Positions 9,061 to 15,915 of a stretch of DNA of 64,000 nucleotides are shown in pieces. The stretch spans positions 62,001-126,000 of the forward strand of contig CALXOE010000002.1 in assembly GCA_944389935.1 (NCBI GenBank), written 5' to 3'. The notes under the pieces were generated by a model. The model was not told the origin of the DNA and made no database searches. It worked only from the letters and a program-made list of their open reading frames with translations. Both the position numbers and the translations under genes were made by a program. Source of the stretch: an uncultured Victivallis sp. Lineage in GTDB: Bacteria; Verrucomicrobiota; Lentisphaeria; Victivallales; Victivallaceae. The stretch's first letter is position 1. The number at the start of each line of letters is the position of its first letter.

Positions 9061-10139
9061 CGAGGATCTCCTTTGGTTGAAAGTGGAATAACTGACTTGC
9101 GTTGAATCAGTTCCGGCTGCATACTGTGACTTCCAAGCGGTTTCTCCGGGTGTCGCAACAATTTGACTGCCAACATGAGTTGACCGGCAACATTGGATCC
9201 GACTGTATCAATTGGAGGGGATCCTGTCCGGGTTAACTCCTCGTCCGCAATCGCGACAACACTCAAATCACGTGGAATCGAAATATTGTGATTACTGCAA
9301 GCGGTCACTGCGGCAAGAGTAGAGCCTCCAGAAATTCCCAGTAGAGCAGTAAAGTCAAAACCCCGCTGAATGATCTCGCAAAATTTATCGTAAGTTTTTG
9401 AAAGTGCTACTTCTCCTGGAGTGATTGCGCAATCAATCATTTCCAATTTGATATTGTGGAGCTTTGCGTAATTTTCTGCTCCATGAATGCGATCTCTGAT
9501 GGTTTTGTTGGGAGGTTCATTCAGTAGAACTCCAACATGACGATGACCATTTTGCACCAGGTGATGCAAGGCAAGAGCGGCTGCAAAACCATCGTCGAGT
9601 ACCACACTGCCGATTCCAAATCCATCAAAATAGCGCCCCAGGATCAGAGTCGGACCGATCTCCCCATAGCGAAATAGTGTCTCATAATCCGACTTTGTAA
9701 AATCTCCTGCAGACGGCAGAATGATTGTCCCGGCAGACCTGCGCATGCGTGTATCCAAGTCGTGGGGAATGGTTGTTTCATAGTCGAATTTTTCAACTCG
9801 AATCCGGGGACATCCTTCTTCTTCATTTATAGCCGTTGCGGTTTGCATCAATACGCTGGTGTCACAACTTTGCCAACGCGGCAACATCAGTAGATATTGT
9901 CCCTCCGGCAGTTGTTCGCTTTTCACCTTGGTGCCGATGTAAAGTCCTTTCCCGCGCGTTGCCATGAGTAATCCTTCCAGGCGAAGTCGTGAGAGAGTTC
10001 GATCCACTACGGACTGGCTGATGGCGTATCGGCTCATTATTTCCCGGATAGTCAAAAAGCGTTCTCCACTTTTCTGATTGCAGATTTGTTCCCGCAGGAG
10101 CTCATATAGTTCGTCTGACTTGTTGGCGGTTTGTGTCAT
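9057..10139 (-). CDS. GntR-headed regulator with LacI-type sensor domain
   Basis: Transcriptional regulator of 360 residues. An N-terminal winged helix of GntR type (about residues 10-70: LYELLREQI, REIMSRYAISQSVVDRTLSRL, GLLMATRGKGLYI) is fused to a periplasmic-binding-protein-like domain (LALHHLVQNGHRHVGVLLN; a late VVAIADEELTR and TVGSNVAGQLM), the AraR/LacI arrangement that binds sugars. First gene of the locus, overlapping the hydrolase gene by 4 nt. A 16-bp palindrome sits on its own promoter, so autoregulation is likely. The effector is presumably a product of the neighbouring hydrolase. Confidence 0.88.
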   Translation of the reverse strand: MTQTANKSDELYELLREQICNQKSGERFLTIREIMSRYAISQSVVDRTLSRLRLEGLLMATRGKGLYIGTKVKSEQLPEGQYLLMLPRWQSCDTSVLMQTATAINEEEGCPRIRVEKFDYETTIPHDLDTRMRRSAGTIILPSAGDFTKSDYETLFRYGEIGPTLILGRYFDGFGIGSVVLDDGFAAALALHHLVQNGHRHVGVLLNEPPNKTIRDRIHGAENYAKLHNIKLEMIDCAITPGEVALSKTYDKFCEIIQRGFDFTALLGISGGSTLAAVTACSNHNISIPRDLSVVAIADEELTRTGSPPIDTVGSNVAGQLMLAVKLLRHPEKPLGSHSMQPELIQRKSVIPLSTKGDPR

Positions 10140-10179
10140 TTTTTTGTGATCGTTTTTATCTGTATTTGTCTGTGTATCG

Positions 10180-10195
10180 TACTATAATTATAGTA
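10180..10195. promoter_or_regulatory. 16-bp perfect palindrome over the -10 (candidate operator)
   Basis: TACTATAATTATAGTA reads identically on both strands and contains the -10 box. Placement and symmetry suit repression by the dimeric GntR/LacI-type protein encoded just downstream. Confidence 0.6.
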
Positions 10196-10215
10196 AAACT
10201 TTCACAAAATGTCAA
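10187..10215 (-). promoter_or_regulatory. Perfect-consensus sigma-70 promoter of the glycan locus
   Basis: Minus strand TTGACA (10210-10215), 17-nt spacer, TATAAT (10187-10192): an exact consensus match in an AT-rich stretch, about 48 nt upstream of the regulator gene. Confidence 0.85.
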
Positions 10216-10323
10216 TAGCTATTTAAAAAAAAATAAATTTTTTTAGAAAGGCCATCCAACCGCTGATGGAGGAGAAGATCTTTCAGGTGCTGTTTGATTC
10301 TTTATTCGTTGTCGTTAGCCGAT

Positions 10324-10369
10324 GGGACAGGGGAGGGACATTTTTTCCCGCAGGAGGGGACAAAATGTC
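10324..10369. promoter_or_regulatory. Phased GGGACA repeats and inverted repeat (candidate activator site)
   Basis: GGGACA occurs at 10324, 10335 and 10357, spacings of 11 and 22 bp, that is one and two helical turns. In addition GACATTTT (10337-10344) and AAAATGTC (10362-10369) form a perfect 8-bp inverted repeat. The block ends 43 bp before the candidate -24 element, where an enhancer-binding protein could sit. The rest of the roughly 340-base gap between the regulator gene and the first hsp20 gene holds only the promoters listed. Confidence 0.4.
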
Positions 10370-10412
10370 ACGATGGAACCTCTTTCTGGAGAACGGCATG
10401 TATGAAAAAATC

Positions 10413-10428
10413 TGGCATGGCATATGCT
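10413..10428 (+). promoter_or_regulatory. Candidate sigma-54 (-24/-12) promoter for hsp20
   Basis: TGGCATGGCATATGCT has GG and GC exactly 10 nt apart as in sigma-54 promoters, with TGGCA at -24 and ATGC at -12 (consensus TTGC). The gene for RpoN is in this window. No good sigma-70 or CIRCE element was seen before the hsp20 pair. Confidence 0.45.
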
Positions 10429-10477
10429 TTCTCTTTCAGCGCCGACACGAAAGAGTCGAAATGAAGGAGGAATGAAT

Positions 10478-10942
10478 ATGAATATGATGCAGAGATGGAA
10501 TCTGAACGACGGGCTGCTGCCCGCTACGCTCGGCGGACTCAATGAACTGTTCCGCTCGGTGTTCGATGCCACGACTGATTTCGGTCCGGAGTGGCTGTCG
10601 GACCGGATCGGCGCCCTGCCTCTGGATATGGAGTGCGGCGAAAAGGAAGTGACCGTCAAGATCCCGCTTCCCGGCTGCAAGGCCGAAGAGATCAATGTGG
10701 AGGTCGTCAACGACATCCTCACCGTCAAAGCCGAACGCTCCGAGGAGAAAAATGACGATGGCGAGGAAAAACATTATCTCCGCCGTGAACGCTCCAGCAT
10801 GAGCTACGAAGAGTCAGTCAAACTCCCGGCCCGCGTCAGGGGACATGAGGCAAGCGCAAGTTATGAAGACGGAGTTCTCACCGTCGTACTCCCGCGCGAG
10901 GAGGAGAATGTCGACAAGGCTCATGTGGTCAAGGTTCAGTAA
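10478..10942 (+). CDS. Hsp20/alpha-crystallin family small heat-shock protein
   Basis: 154-residue small heat-shock chaperone that would hold unfolding proteins as an ATP-independent oligomer. An N-terminal arm is followed by the alpha-crystallin domain, from LDMECGEKEVTVKIPLPGC to ASYEDGVLTVVLPREE; the G-x-L motif GVLTVVLP closes the sandwich. Several ATG codons follow each other (10472, 10478, 10484, 10487); I chose 10478 because AGGAGG ends 7 nt upstream, whereas 10472 is only 1 nt away. The next gene, another Hsp20, begins 17 nt later. Confidence 0.92.
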   Translation: MNMMQRWNLNDGLLPATLGGLNELFRSVFDATTDFGPEWLSDRIGALPLDMECGEKEVTVKIPLPGCKAEEINVEVVNDILTVKAERSEEKNDDGEEKHYLRRERSSMSYEESVKLPARVRGHEASASYEDGVLTVVLPREEENVDKAHVVKVQ

Positions 10943-10959
10943 GAGAGGAGCTGATTATC

Positions 10960-11307
10960 ATGGAAAAGGATATGCAGGAAAAAAATGAAGTCCGCACGAT
11001 GCCGGAACCGGTGACGATTGTTCCGCTCGTGGACATCGTGGAGAACAACGAGGGGGTTACGCTCACATTTGAAGTCCCCGGCGCAAACTCAGAAAGCGTC
11101 GACATCGAAGTTCTCAACAATATCATGACGATGAGCGCGAAGAGTTCACTCCAGCGCAATGGGCGTCCGGTTGTCTTTAAACGCAACTTCCGCCTTTCCG
11201 AAGACGTCGATGTTCAGAACATCACCGCGAAAACCAAAGACGGTGTTCTTACACTCGAAATTCCGAAAGCGGAACGCGCCAAGGTCCACCGGATCAAGGT
11301 TCAGTAA
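10960..11307 (+). CDS. Second Hsp20 family small heat-shock protein
   Basis: Shorter Hsp20 of 115 residues with almost no N-terminal arm: the alpha-crystallin domain (VPLVDIVENNEGVTLTFEVP to KTKDGVLTLEIPKAE) starts about residue 20. The G-x-L motif GVLTLEIP is intact and the C-terminus HRIKVQ resembles that of its neighbour (HVVKVQ), which suggests an old tandem duplication. GAGGAG lies upstream of the ATG. Paired Hsp20 proteins of unequal length often co-assemble; that is inference here. A strong terminator follows at once. Confidence 0.92.
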   Translation: MEKDMQEKNEVRTMPEPVTIVPLVDIVENNEGVTLTFEVPGANSESVDIEVLNNIMTMSAKSSLQRNGRPVVFKRNFRLSEDVDVQNITAKTKDGVLTLEIPKAERAKVHRIKVQ

Positions 11308-11318
11308 CGTTCCATATC

Positions 11319-11362
11319 AAAAAAGCCCGGCAGTCGACTGGCTGCCGGGCTTTTTCTCTTTT
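11319..11362. terminator. Bidirectional terminator between hsp20 pair and QueG-like gene
   Basis: GCCCGGCAG (11325-11333) pairs with CTGCCGGGC (11342-11350), 9 perfect pairs, flanked by an A-run on the left and TTTTT on the right, so it can stop both converging transcripts. Confidence 0.9.
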
Positions 11363-11365
11363 CAA

Positions 11366-12172
11366 TCACGGACGGTGAAATTCGCACGGAACCCCGGTCT
11401 GGCAGAGCGCGCAGCCGAGTGCCCGATCAAGCCAGCCGTAGGTCTTTTCGCGATCTTTCGCAACGTGTTCGACCGCGTATCGGGCACAGGCCGGTTTGTC
11501 GCGATCCTTGAATTCCGGTCCGATCGCGTGAGCCGGGCAGCGCCGGATGCACGCCCCGCAGCGGATGCACCACGCGAACGGGTCGTCGCCGTAGGGACGT
11601 TTGTCGGCCGGGAGTTCGAGCGTCGTCACAACCGAACCGAGACGCATCGCCACACCGTGCTCCGTGATGAGGCTCGCCGAGAGCCCGAACGTCCCCGCCC
11701 CGGCGACAAAAGCCACATGCCGTTCCGACCAGCTCGAAGTGAAGTGTTTGACATCCCACCCCGGCGGCGGATAGACCGCTTTCTGCTCCAGGTGCGGCGC
11801 GATCGCGGGGAAACCCGCTTTCGTCAGCAGGCTTGCCATCTGGGCGCGCATCTCCTCGTTCAAGATCTCGCCGAAACTGCGGACTGCCGCCCATTCGATC
11901 GACGGGCGGACCGTCTCCGCGCGGTTCGTTTCGCGCGCCTGCCGGTTCACGGGCAGCACCCAGGAGATGACCGATTTCGCCTCGGCTTCCGGAAATTTCC
12001 GTTTCAGCACTTCGTCCGGCGTCCAGTGGTGCGGTCCGATCAGCTCCTTGAAGCGGATGAAGAACGGATCGTCCGCCGCCGCAACTTTCACTTCCGGCTC
12101 ATCGAAGAAGCGGTCGGCTCCGGTCTGGTGATAGAGATTCCGGAGAAGTTGTTCGATCTGGGTTCGGTTCAT
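11366..12172 (-). CDS. QueG-like two-cluster [4Fe-4S] protein
   Basis: 268-residue protein related to the C-terminal part of epoxyqueuosine reductase. Cluster cysteines: C202, C205, C208 and C212 (CIRCGACIRRCP), plus C229, C254, C257 and C263, the double-cluster spacing of that family. The middle region GTFGLSASLITEHGVAMRLGSV matches the cobalamin-proximal segment of QueG. It is shorter and more divergent than true QueG, so it may be a paralogue with another substrate. The start MNRTQIEQ is chosen for the GGAGG about 8 nt upstream. It lies 67 nt downstream of glyS on the same strand. Confidence 0.75.
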   Translation of the reverse strand: MNRTQIEQLLRNLYHQTGADRFFDEPEVKVAAADDPFFIRFKELIGPHHWTPDEVLKRKFPEAEAKSVISWVLPVNRQARETNRAETVRPSIEWAAVRSFGEILNEEMRAQMASLLTKAGFPAIAPHLEQKAVYPPPGWDVKHFTSSWSERHVAFVAGAGTFGLSASLITEHGVAMRLGSVVTTLELPADKRPYGDDPFAWCIRCGACIRRCPAHAIGPEFKDRDKPACARYAVEHVAKDREKTYGWLDRALGCALCQTGVPCEFHRP

Positions 12173-12239
12173 GATACGGTCCTCCACGGTTGCAGGAAAA
12201 ACGGGAGACCCGTTTCCGGATCTCCCGCGGGAATCTGAT

Positions 12240-13577
12240 TTACGCTTCGATCTTCTTTTCAAGGTAATCGCGCAGCTGCGTCACGTTGACTCGATCCTGA
12301 AGCATCGTGTCTCGGTCGCGCACGGTCACGCAGTTGTCGTTGCCCGACTCGAAATCGTAGCAGATGCAGTACGGCGTGCCGATTTCATCCTGCCGGCGGT
12401 AGCGCTTGCCGATGCTGCCGGTGTCATCGTATTCGGCGCGGAAGTGGCGATCGATCTCCTTGTAGAGCGCGTAGGCCGACTCCTTGAGCTTCTTCGACTG
12501 CGGCAGCACCGCAACCTGAATCGGCGCAACGAGCGGCGGCAGGTGCATCACAATGCGGGTATCCTCCTCCATCCCCTCTTTCGCGGTTGCGGCTTTCTCT
12601 TCGTCGTAGGCGGCCGAGAGCAGCGCGAGCATCGTGCGGTCGAGACCGACGGAGGTTTCGATGACGGTCGGCATGAACTTGCGGTGGTTGTCATGATCCA
12701 TGTACGAAAGGTCCTCGCCGGAGAATTCACTGTGGCGCGAGAGATCCCAGGTGCCGCGGTGGTGAACTCCCTCGAGTTCGCCCCAGCCGAACGGAAACTT
12801 CACTTCAATGTCGATCGCGGCTTTCGCGTAGTGTGCGAGCTTCTCGTGGACGTAGATGCGGAAGAAGTCGTCCTTGAACTTCAGCTTGTTCCTGTAGTAG
12901 TTGATCCGCTGCTCTTTCCAGTATTCAAAGAACTCCATGCCCTGAGCCTCTTCGCAGAAGAACTCCATCTCCATCTGCGTGAATTCGCGGCTGCGGAACG
13001 TGAAGTTGCGCGGGTTGATCTCGTTGCGGAATGCCTTGCCGATCTGTGCGATGCCGAACGGAATCTTCTGCCGCGTCGCGACCCGCACGCTGTGGAAGTC
13101 GACGAAGATCGGCTGGCAGGTTTCGGCGCGCAGATAGGCGGCGTGTTCCTCGTCGAAGACGGGGCCGACAAACGTTTTCATCATGAGGTTGAATTCGCGC
13201 GGTTCGGTCAGATCTTTCGAGCCGCAGTTCGGGCAGGTGGTCGGATCCTCCATCTGGTCGACGCGATAGCGGGATTTGCAGTTGCGGCAGTCGGTCATGA
13301 GGTCGCTGAACTGGTCGAGATGACCGGACGCTTTCCAGACGCGCGGGTGACAGATGATCGTCGAATCGAGCCCCTCGACGTTGTCGCGGGTTTCGACCAT
13401 CTCGTGCCACCAGAGATTTTCGATGGCGCGTTTCATCCGGGCGCCGTAGGGGCCGTAATCCCAGAATCCGTTGATGCCGCCGTAAATCTCGGAACTCGGA
13501 AATACAAATCCGCGGCGTTTGCACAGGCTGACGAGCTTGTCCATCAGCTCCTGATTCTTGACGTTTTCTTCGGCCAT
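12240..13577 (-). CDS. glyS: Glycyl-tRNA synthetase, dimeric alpha2 type
   Basis: Class II synthetase charging tRNA-Gly, of the single-chain type found in archaea, eukaryotes and some bacteria rather than the alpha/beta GlyQ-GlyS type. Seen: motif GFVFPSSEIYGGINGFWDYG at the start, a zinc-ribbon pair CRNC and CPNC, motif 2 region GIAQIGKAFRNEINPRN, FTQMEMEFF, and motif 3 SVGLDRTMLALL. A C-terminal anticodon-binding domain (PLVAPIQVAVLP onward) completes 445 residues. It has its own promoter at about 13.7 kb, and a hairpin lies right at the predicted 5' end of its leader. Confidence 0.96.
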   Translation of the reverse strand: MAEENVKNQELMDKLVSLCKRRGFVFPSSEIYGGINGFWDYGPYGARMKRAIENLWWHEMVETRDNVEGLDSTIICHPRVWKASGHLDQFSDLMTDCRNCKSRYRVDQMEDPTTCPNCGSKDLTEPREFNLMMKTFVGPVFDEEHAAYLRAETCQPIFVDFHSVRVATRQKIPFGIAQIGKAFRNEINPRNFTFRSREFTQMEMEFFCEEAQGMEFFEYWKEQRINYYRNKLKFKDDFFRIYVHEKLAHYAKAAIDIEVKFPFGWGELEGVHHRGTWDLSRHSEFSGEDLSYMDHDNHRKFMPTVIETSVGLDRTMLALLSAAYDEEKAATAKEGMEEDTRIVMHLPPLVAPIQVAVLPQSKKLKESAYALYKEIDRHFRAEYDDTGSIGKRYRRQDEIGTPYCICYDFESGNDNCVTVRDRDTMLQDRVNVTQLRDYLEKKIEA

Positions 13578-13647
13578 TTTTTCTTCCTTGAGCGTTGTCG
13601 GAGAAACCGTGGTCCGGCCTCTCTTTGTAATGAGTAACGAAAAGAAA

Positions 13648-13672
13648 GGACGCTTTCCGGAAAAGGCGTCCT
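13648..13672 (-). terminator. Hairpin with T-rich tail at the start of the glyS leader
   Basis: Minus strand GGACGC-CTTTTCC-GGAAA-GCGTCC folds into a stem with a bulge and is followed by TTTCTTTTC. It may end transcription of the repeat-protein gene upstream, but it lies just downstream of the glyS -10 box, so glyS transcripts would begin with it. Confidence 0.5.
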
Positions 13673-13678
13673 CTCCTT

Positions 13679-13706
13679 AATATAACATCGCTTGATGAAA
13701 AAGCAA
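13679..13706 (-). promoter_or_regulatory. glyS promoter (TTGCTT-16-TATATT)
   Basis: Minus strand TTGCTT (13701-13706), 16-nt spacer, TATATT (13679-13684); same pattern as several other promoters in this window. Leader of about 95 nt. Confidence 0.65.
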
Positions 13707-13712
13707 GGCAAC

Positions 13713-15014
13713 TCACAGCACCAGTTCAAGCGCAAGCACACCCTCGAGCAGATTTCTGCCGTTTTCCTCGTGCCAGTCGAGTTGAAATTCCCGTTTCAGG
13801 ACCGCCCGGATCACACGATTCTCCAGCGTTTCCCGGTAGCGCGGCAGCCATGCGTCGAGGGCGAGCAGCCGCTGAAAAAGCTCATCGCGGTGCGGCGTCC
13901 GGATCTGCAGCTGCGCCTGTATCCGGAATCCGGCGGCGCGGTTGCCCGAGGCGATTCCGGTCAGTCTCACCGCGGCAGCCGGGCAAACACCGCATCCCGG
14001 CGGAGGGAATTCTCCCCGGCAGATCCCGCGATCCGGCGCGAGATTGAGTTTCTCTCCGAGCCACCGGGCGAGGGCGCGTTCGAGCGCCGCCGGATCGAAT
14101 GCGACGACATCCCGGTTCGGAGCATCCGGGGCCGGAGTGCTGTCGGCGCTCTGCGAGGAGGCGACGTCGACGCTGGCGGTCAGCGTGAGAGTGCCGCTGC
14201 CGCATTCACGCTCGAAAATGCGTTCGATTTTAAAAGAGTCGCCGCCGCTGTGCCAGACGGCGTTGAAGAGAACTCCTCTGCTTGTGACATTCACGGCCGG
14301 AAGCCGGGCGAGAAGTTTCGAGAGAGTTTCTCCGAATCCGGAGCTGCCGACTCCGCGCACGGCGAGTTCCAGCGTGAATTCCCGATGCCGCAGATCCTCT
14401 GCCGGAGCCGAACCCGTGATGCGGACGGCGGCATCCTCCTCCTCCACGTCACCGAGAGTCCCGACGCGGACACCGAGCAGGGCGGCGACGCCGTTCTCCA
14501 CGGCAGTGAGCGGGATTCCCGCCCACCGGGCGGCGTCCGGGGTCTCCGCGGTTTCCTGCGCGGAAAAATACGAGCGCGCGAGGTCGATCCGGCAGAGCAG
14601 CGCGAGCTCCACGGTCGTTTTCGGGACGCCGTGGTGCAGGACGGTGTTGAAAGTTCCGGCGTTCTGCCGTTCGATCCGGTTGAACCGGACGGCGAGCACT
14701 TCGTCGTGCTCCCGCGGAAACGCCGTCGCGATCCGCGAAAAGGTGTTGCGGAATCCGGCGTCTCCGGATCTCCCGGTCAGCGTCGCCGTGACGGTCAGAG
14801 AGCCCGGACTCTCCTCCGCCGGCTCCGGGAAACCGGTTACGGATACGCCGATGCCGTCGACGTTGTCCGGCAGTTTTCCCGCCCTGACATTGAGTCCGGA
14901 GACGAGCTGCCGCAGCAGGGCGGCGAGTGCCGCTTCAACCGCTGCGGAACGGAATGCGCCGCGTTGCCGGCAGGCGGTTTCCGAGGCGGCGGGGGGAGTG
15001 AAAATGTCATTCAT
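13713..15014 (-). CDS. Orphan protein of three internal repeats
   Basis: 433-residue soluble protein I do not recognise. It consists of three related units of about 135-140 residues (roughly 24-163, 164-303, 304-433). Each has an ALxxLL helix, a V-x-I/V-T-G strand, a second helix ending L-A-x-L-P or A-T-A-F-P, a V-L-x-x-x-x-x-R-I/F-E-R-like strand (FNRIERQ, KIERIFERE, LKREFQL) and a final strand rich in L and V. The unit length and pattern faintly recall phage tail-terminator folds, but that is a guess. The start has AAGGAGG 8 nt upstream. There is no signal peptide or membrane segment. It stands alone, divergent from the redox cluster. Confidence 0.8.
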   Translation of the reverse strand: MNDIFTPPAASETACRQRGAFRSAAVEAALAALLRQLVSGLNVRAGKLPDNVDGIGVSVTGFPEPAEESPGSLTVTATLTGRSGDAGFRNTFSRIATAFPREHDEVLAVRFNRIERQNAGTFNTVLHHGVPKTTVELALLCRIDLARSYFSAQETAETPDAARWAGIPLTAVENGVAALLGVRVGTLGDVEEEDAAVRITGSAPAEDLRHREFTLELAVRGVGSSGFGETLSKLLARLPAVNVTSRGVLFNAVWHSGGDSFKIERIFERECGSGTLTLTASVDVASSQSADSTPAPDAPNRDVVAFDPAALERALARWLGEKLNLAPDRGICRGEFPPPGCGVCPAAAVRLTGIASGNRAAGFRIQAQLQIRTPHRDELFQRLLALDAWLPRYRETLENRVIRAVLKREFQLDWHEENGRNLLEGVLALELVL

Positions 15015-15080
15015 CGAAACATCCTCCTTGGTGTGGGTTGTTATTCAAGGTCTTTTTGTCAACTTTTTCGGAAAATCTAC

Positions 15081-15108
15081 TTGCAATGTTTCTTCAAGGA
15101 TATATATT
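15081..15108 (+). promoter_or_regulatory. Promoter of the SDR/flavoprotein cluster
   Basis: TTGCAA (15081-15086), 16-nt spacer, TATATT (15103-15108); GGGGAGG ribosome site and ATG follow about 40-50 nt later. Confidence 0.65.
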
Positions 15109-15156
15109 ACGGCAAAATATAGCATTGAGAAAAACTCAACCAGGGGAGGTATCATC

Positions 15157-15915
15157 ATGTCGAAAACAGCACTGGTGACGGGCGGCGGCCGCGGGATCGG
15201 CGCCGGAATTGTGGAGAAACTCGCTGCGGAAGGGTGGAACGTCGTGTTCTGCGGACGTAAGGAGGAGTCCGCGTTTACCGAACGTTGCCGGGAGCTGGAG
15301 ACGACTTACGGCGTGAAAGCCGCCTACTTCTGCTGCGACGTTTCCATTCACGAGGAGCGCGGGAAACTGCTCGCCCGGATTCTCGAAAAATTCGGTTCGC
15401 TTGAGGCGCTTGTGAACAATGCGGGCGTCGCGCCGCTCGTGCGTGCGGATATCCTCGAGATGACCGAGGAGAGCTTTGACCGCGTGCTCGGGATCAACCT
15501 CCGCGGGCCTTTCTTCCTGACCCAGCTGGTCGGGCGTTATTTTGCGGAAAACAAGATCGCCGGGACGATCGTGAACATCGGCAGCGTTTCGGCGACGGTC
15601 GCTTCGATCAGCCGCGGCGAATACTGCATCTCCAAGGCGGGCGTGGCGATGGCGACGAAACTCTTCGCCGTGAAGATGGCGGAGTTCGGGGTGCCGGTCT
15701 ATGAGATCCGTCCGGGCGTGATCTCGAGCGACATGACCAGCGTGGTCAAGGCGAAATACGACAAACTCATCGCCGAGGGGCTCACGCTCCAGCCGCGCTG
15801 GGGAGAGCCCGCCGACATCGGCAGGGCGGTCGCGATGCTGCTGCGCGGAGATCTCGCCTATTCGACGGGGCAGGTCATCAACGTCGACGGCGGCATGGAG
15901 ATCGGGCGGCTGTGA
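15157..15915 (+). CDS. SDR-family NAD(P)-dependent oxidoreductase
   Basis: 252-residue classical short-chain dehydrogenase/reductase. The cofactor loop TGGGRGIG lies at residues 8-15, NNAG near 92, and the active-site Ser and Y-x3-K (GSVSA then YCISK) are present; the C-terminus YSTGQVINVDGG is standard. A polar or acyl carbonyl/alcohol substrate is likely but cannot be fixed from sequence. First gene of the redox cluster: promoter and GGGGAGG site are just upstream, and its stop shares a base with the next start (TGATG). The reading frame stays open far upstream, but that part is antisense to the repeat-protein gene and not coding. Confidence 0.92.
   Translation: MSKTALVTGGGRGIGAGIVEKLAAEGWNVVFCGRKEESAFTERCRELETTYGVKAAYFCCDVSIHEERGKLLARILEKFGSLEALVNNAGVAPLVRADILEMTEESFDRVLGINLRGPFFLTQLVGRYFAENKIAGTIVNIGSVSATVASISRGEYCISKAGVAMATKLFAVKMAEFGVPVYEIRPGVISSDMTSVVKAKYDKLIAEGLTLQPRWGEPADIGRAVAMLLRGDLAYSTGQVINVDGGMEIGRL

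Noticed and set aside
10260..10470. CIRCE or sigma-32 element before hsp20
   Set aside because: Neither TTAGCACTC-N9-GAGTGCTAA nor a CTTGAA/CCCCAT pair could be found.
10266..10475. 69-codon frame upstream of the first hsp20 gene
   Set aside because: No ribosome site, overlaps the candidate sigma-54 promoter and its upstream sites, and ends inside the hsp20 ribosome site region.
13580..13625. T-box riboswitch in the glyS leader
   Set aside because: GGACCACGG only loosely resembles the T-box core and no specifier stem or antiterminator is convincing.
12171..13637. 488-codon plus-strand frame opposite glyS
   Set aside because: Exact mirror of the glyS coding sequence, no ribosome site, no recognisable motif.
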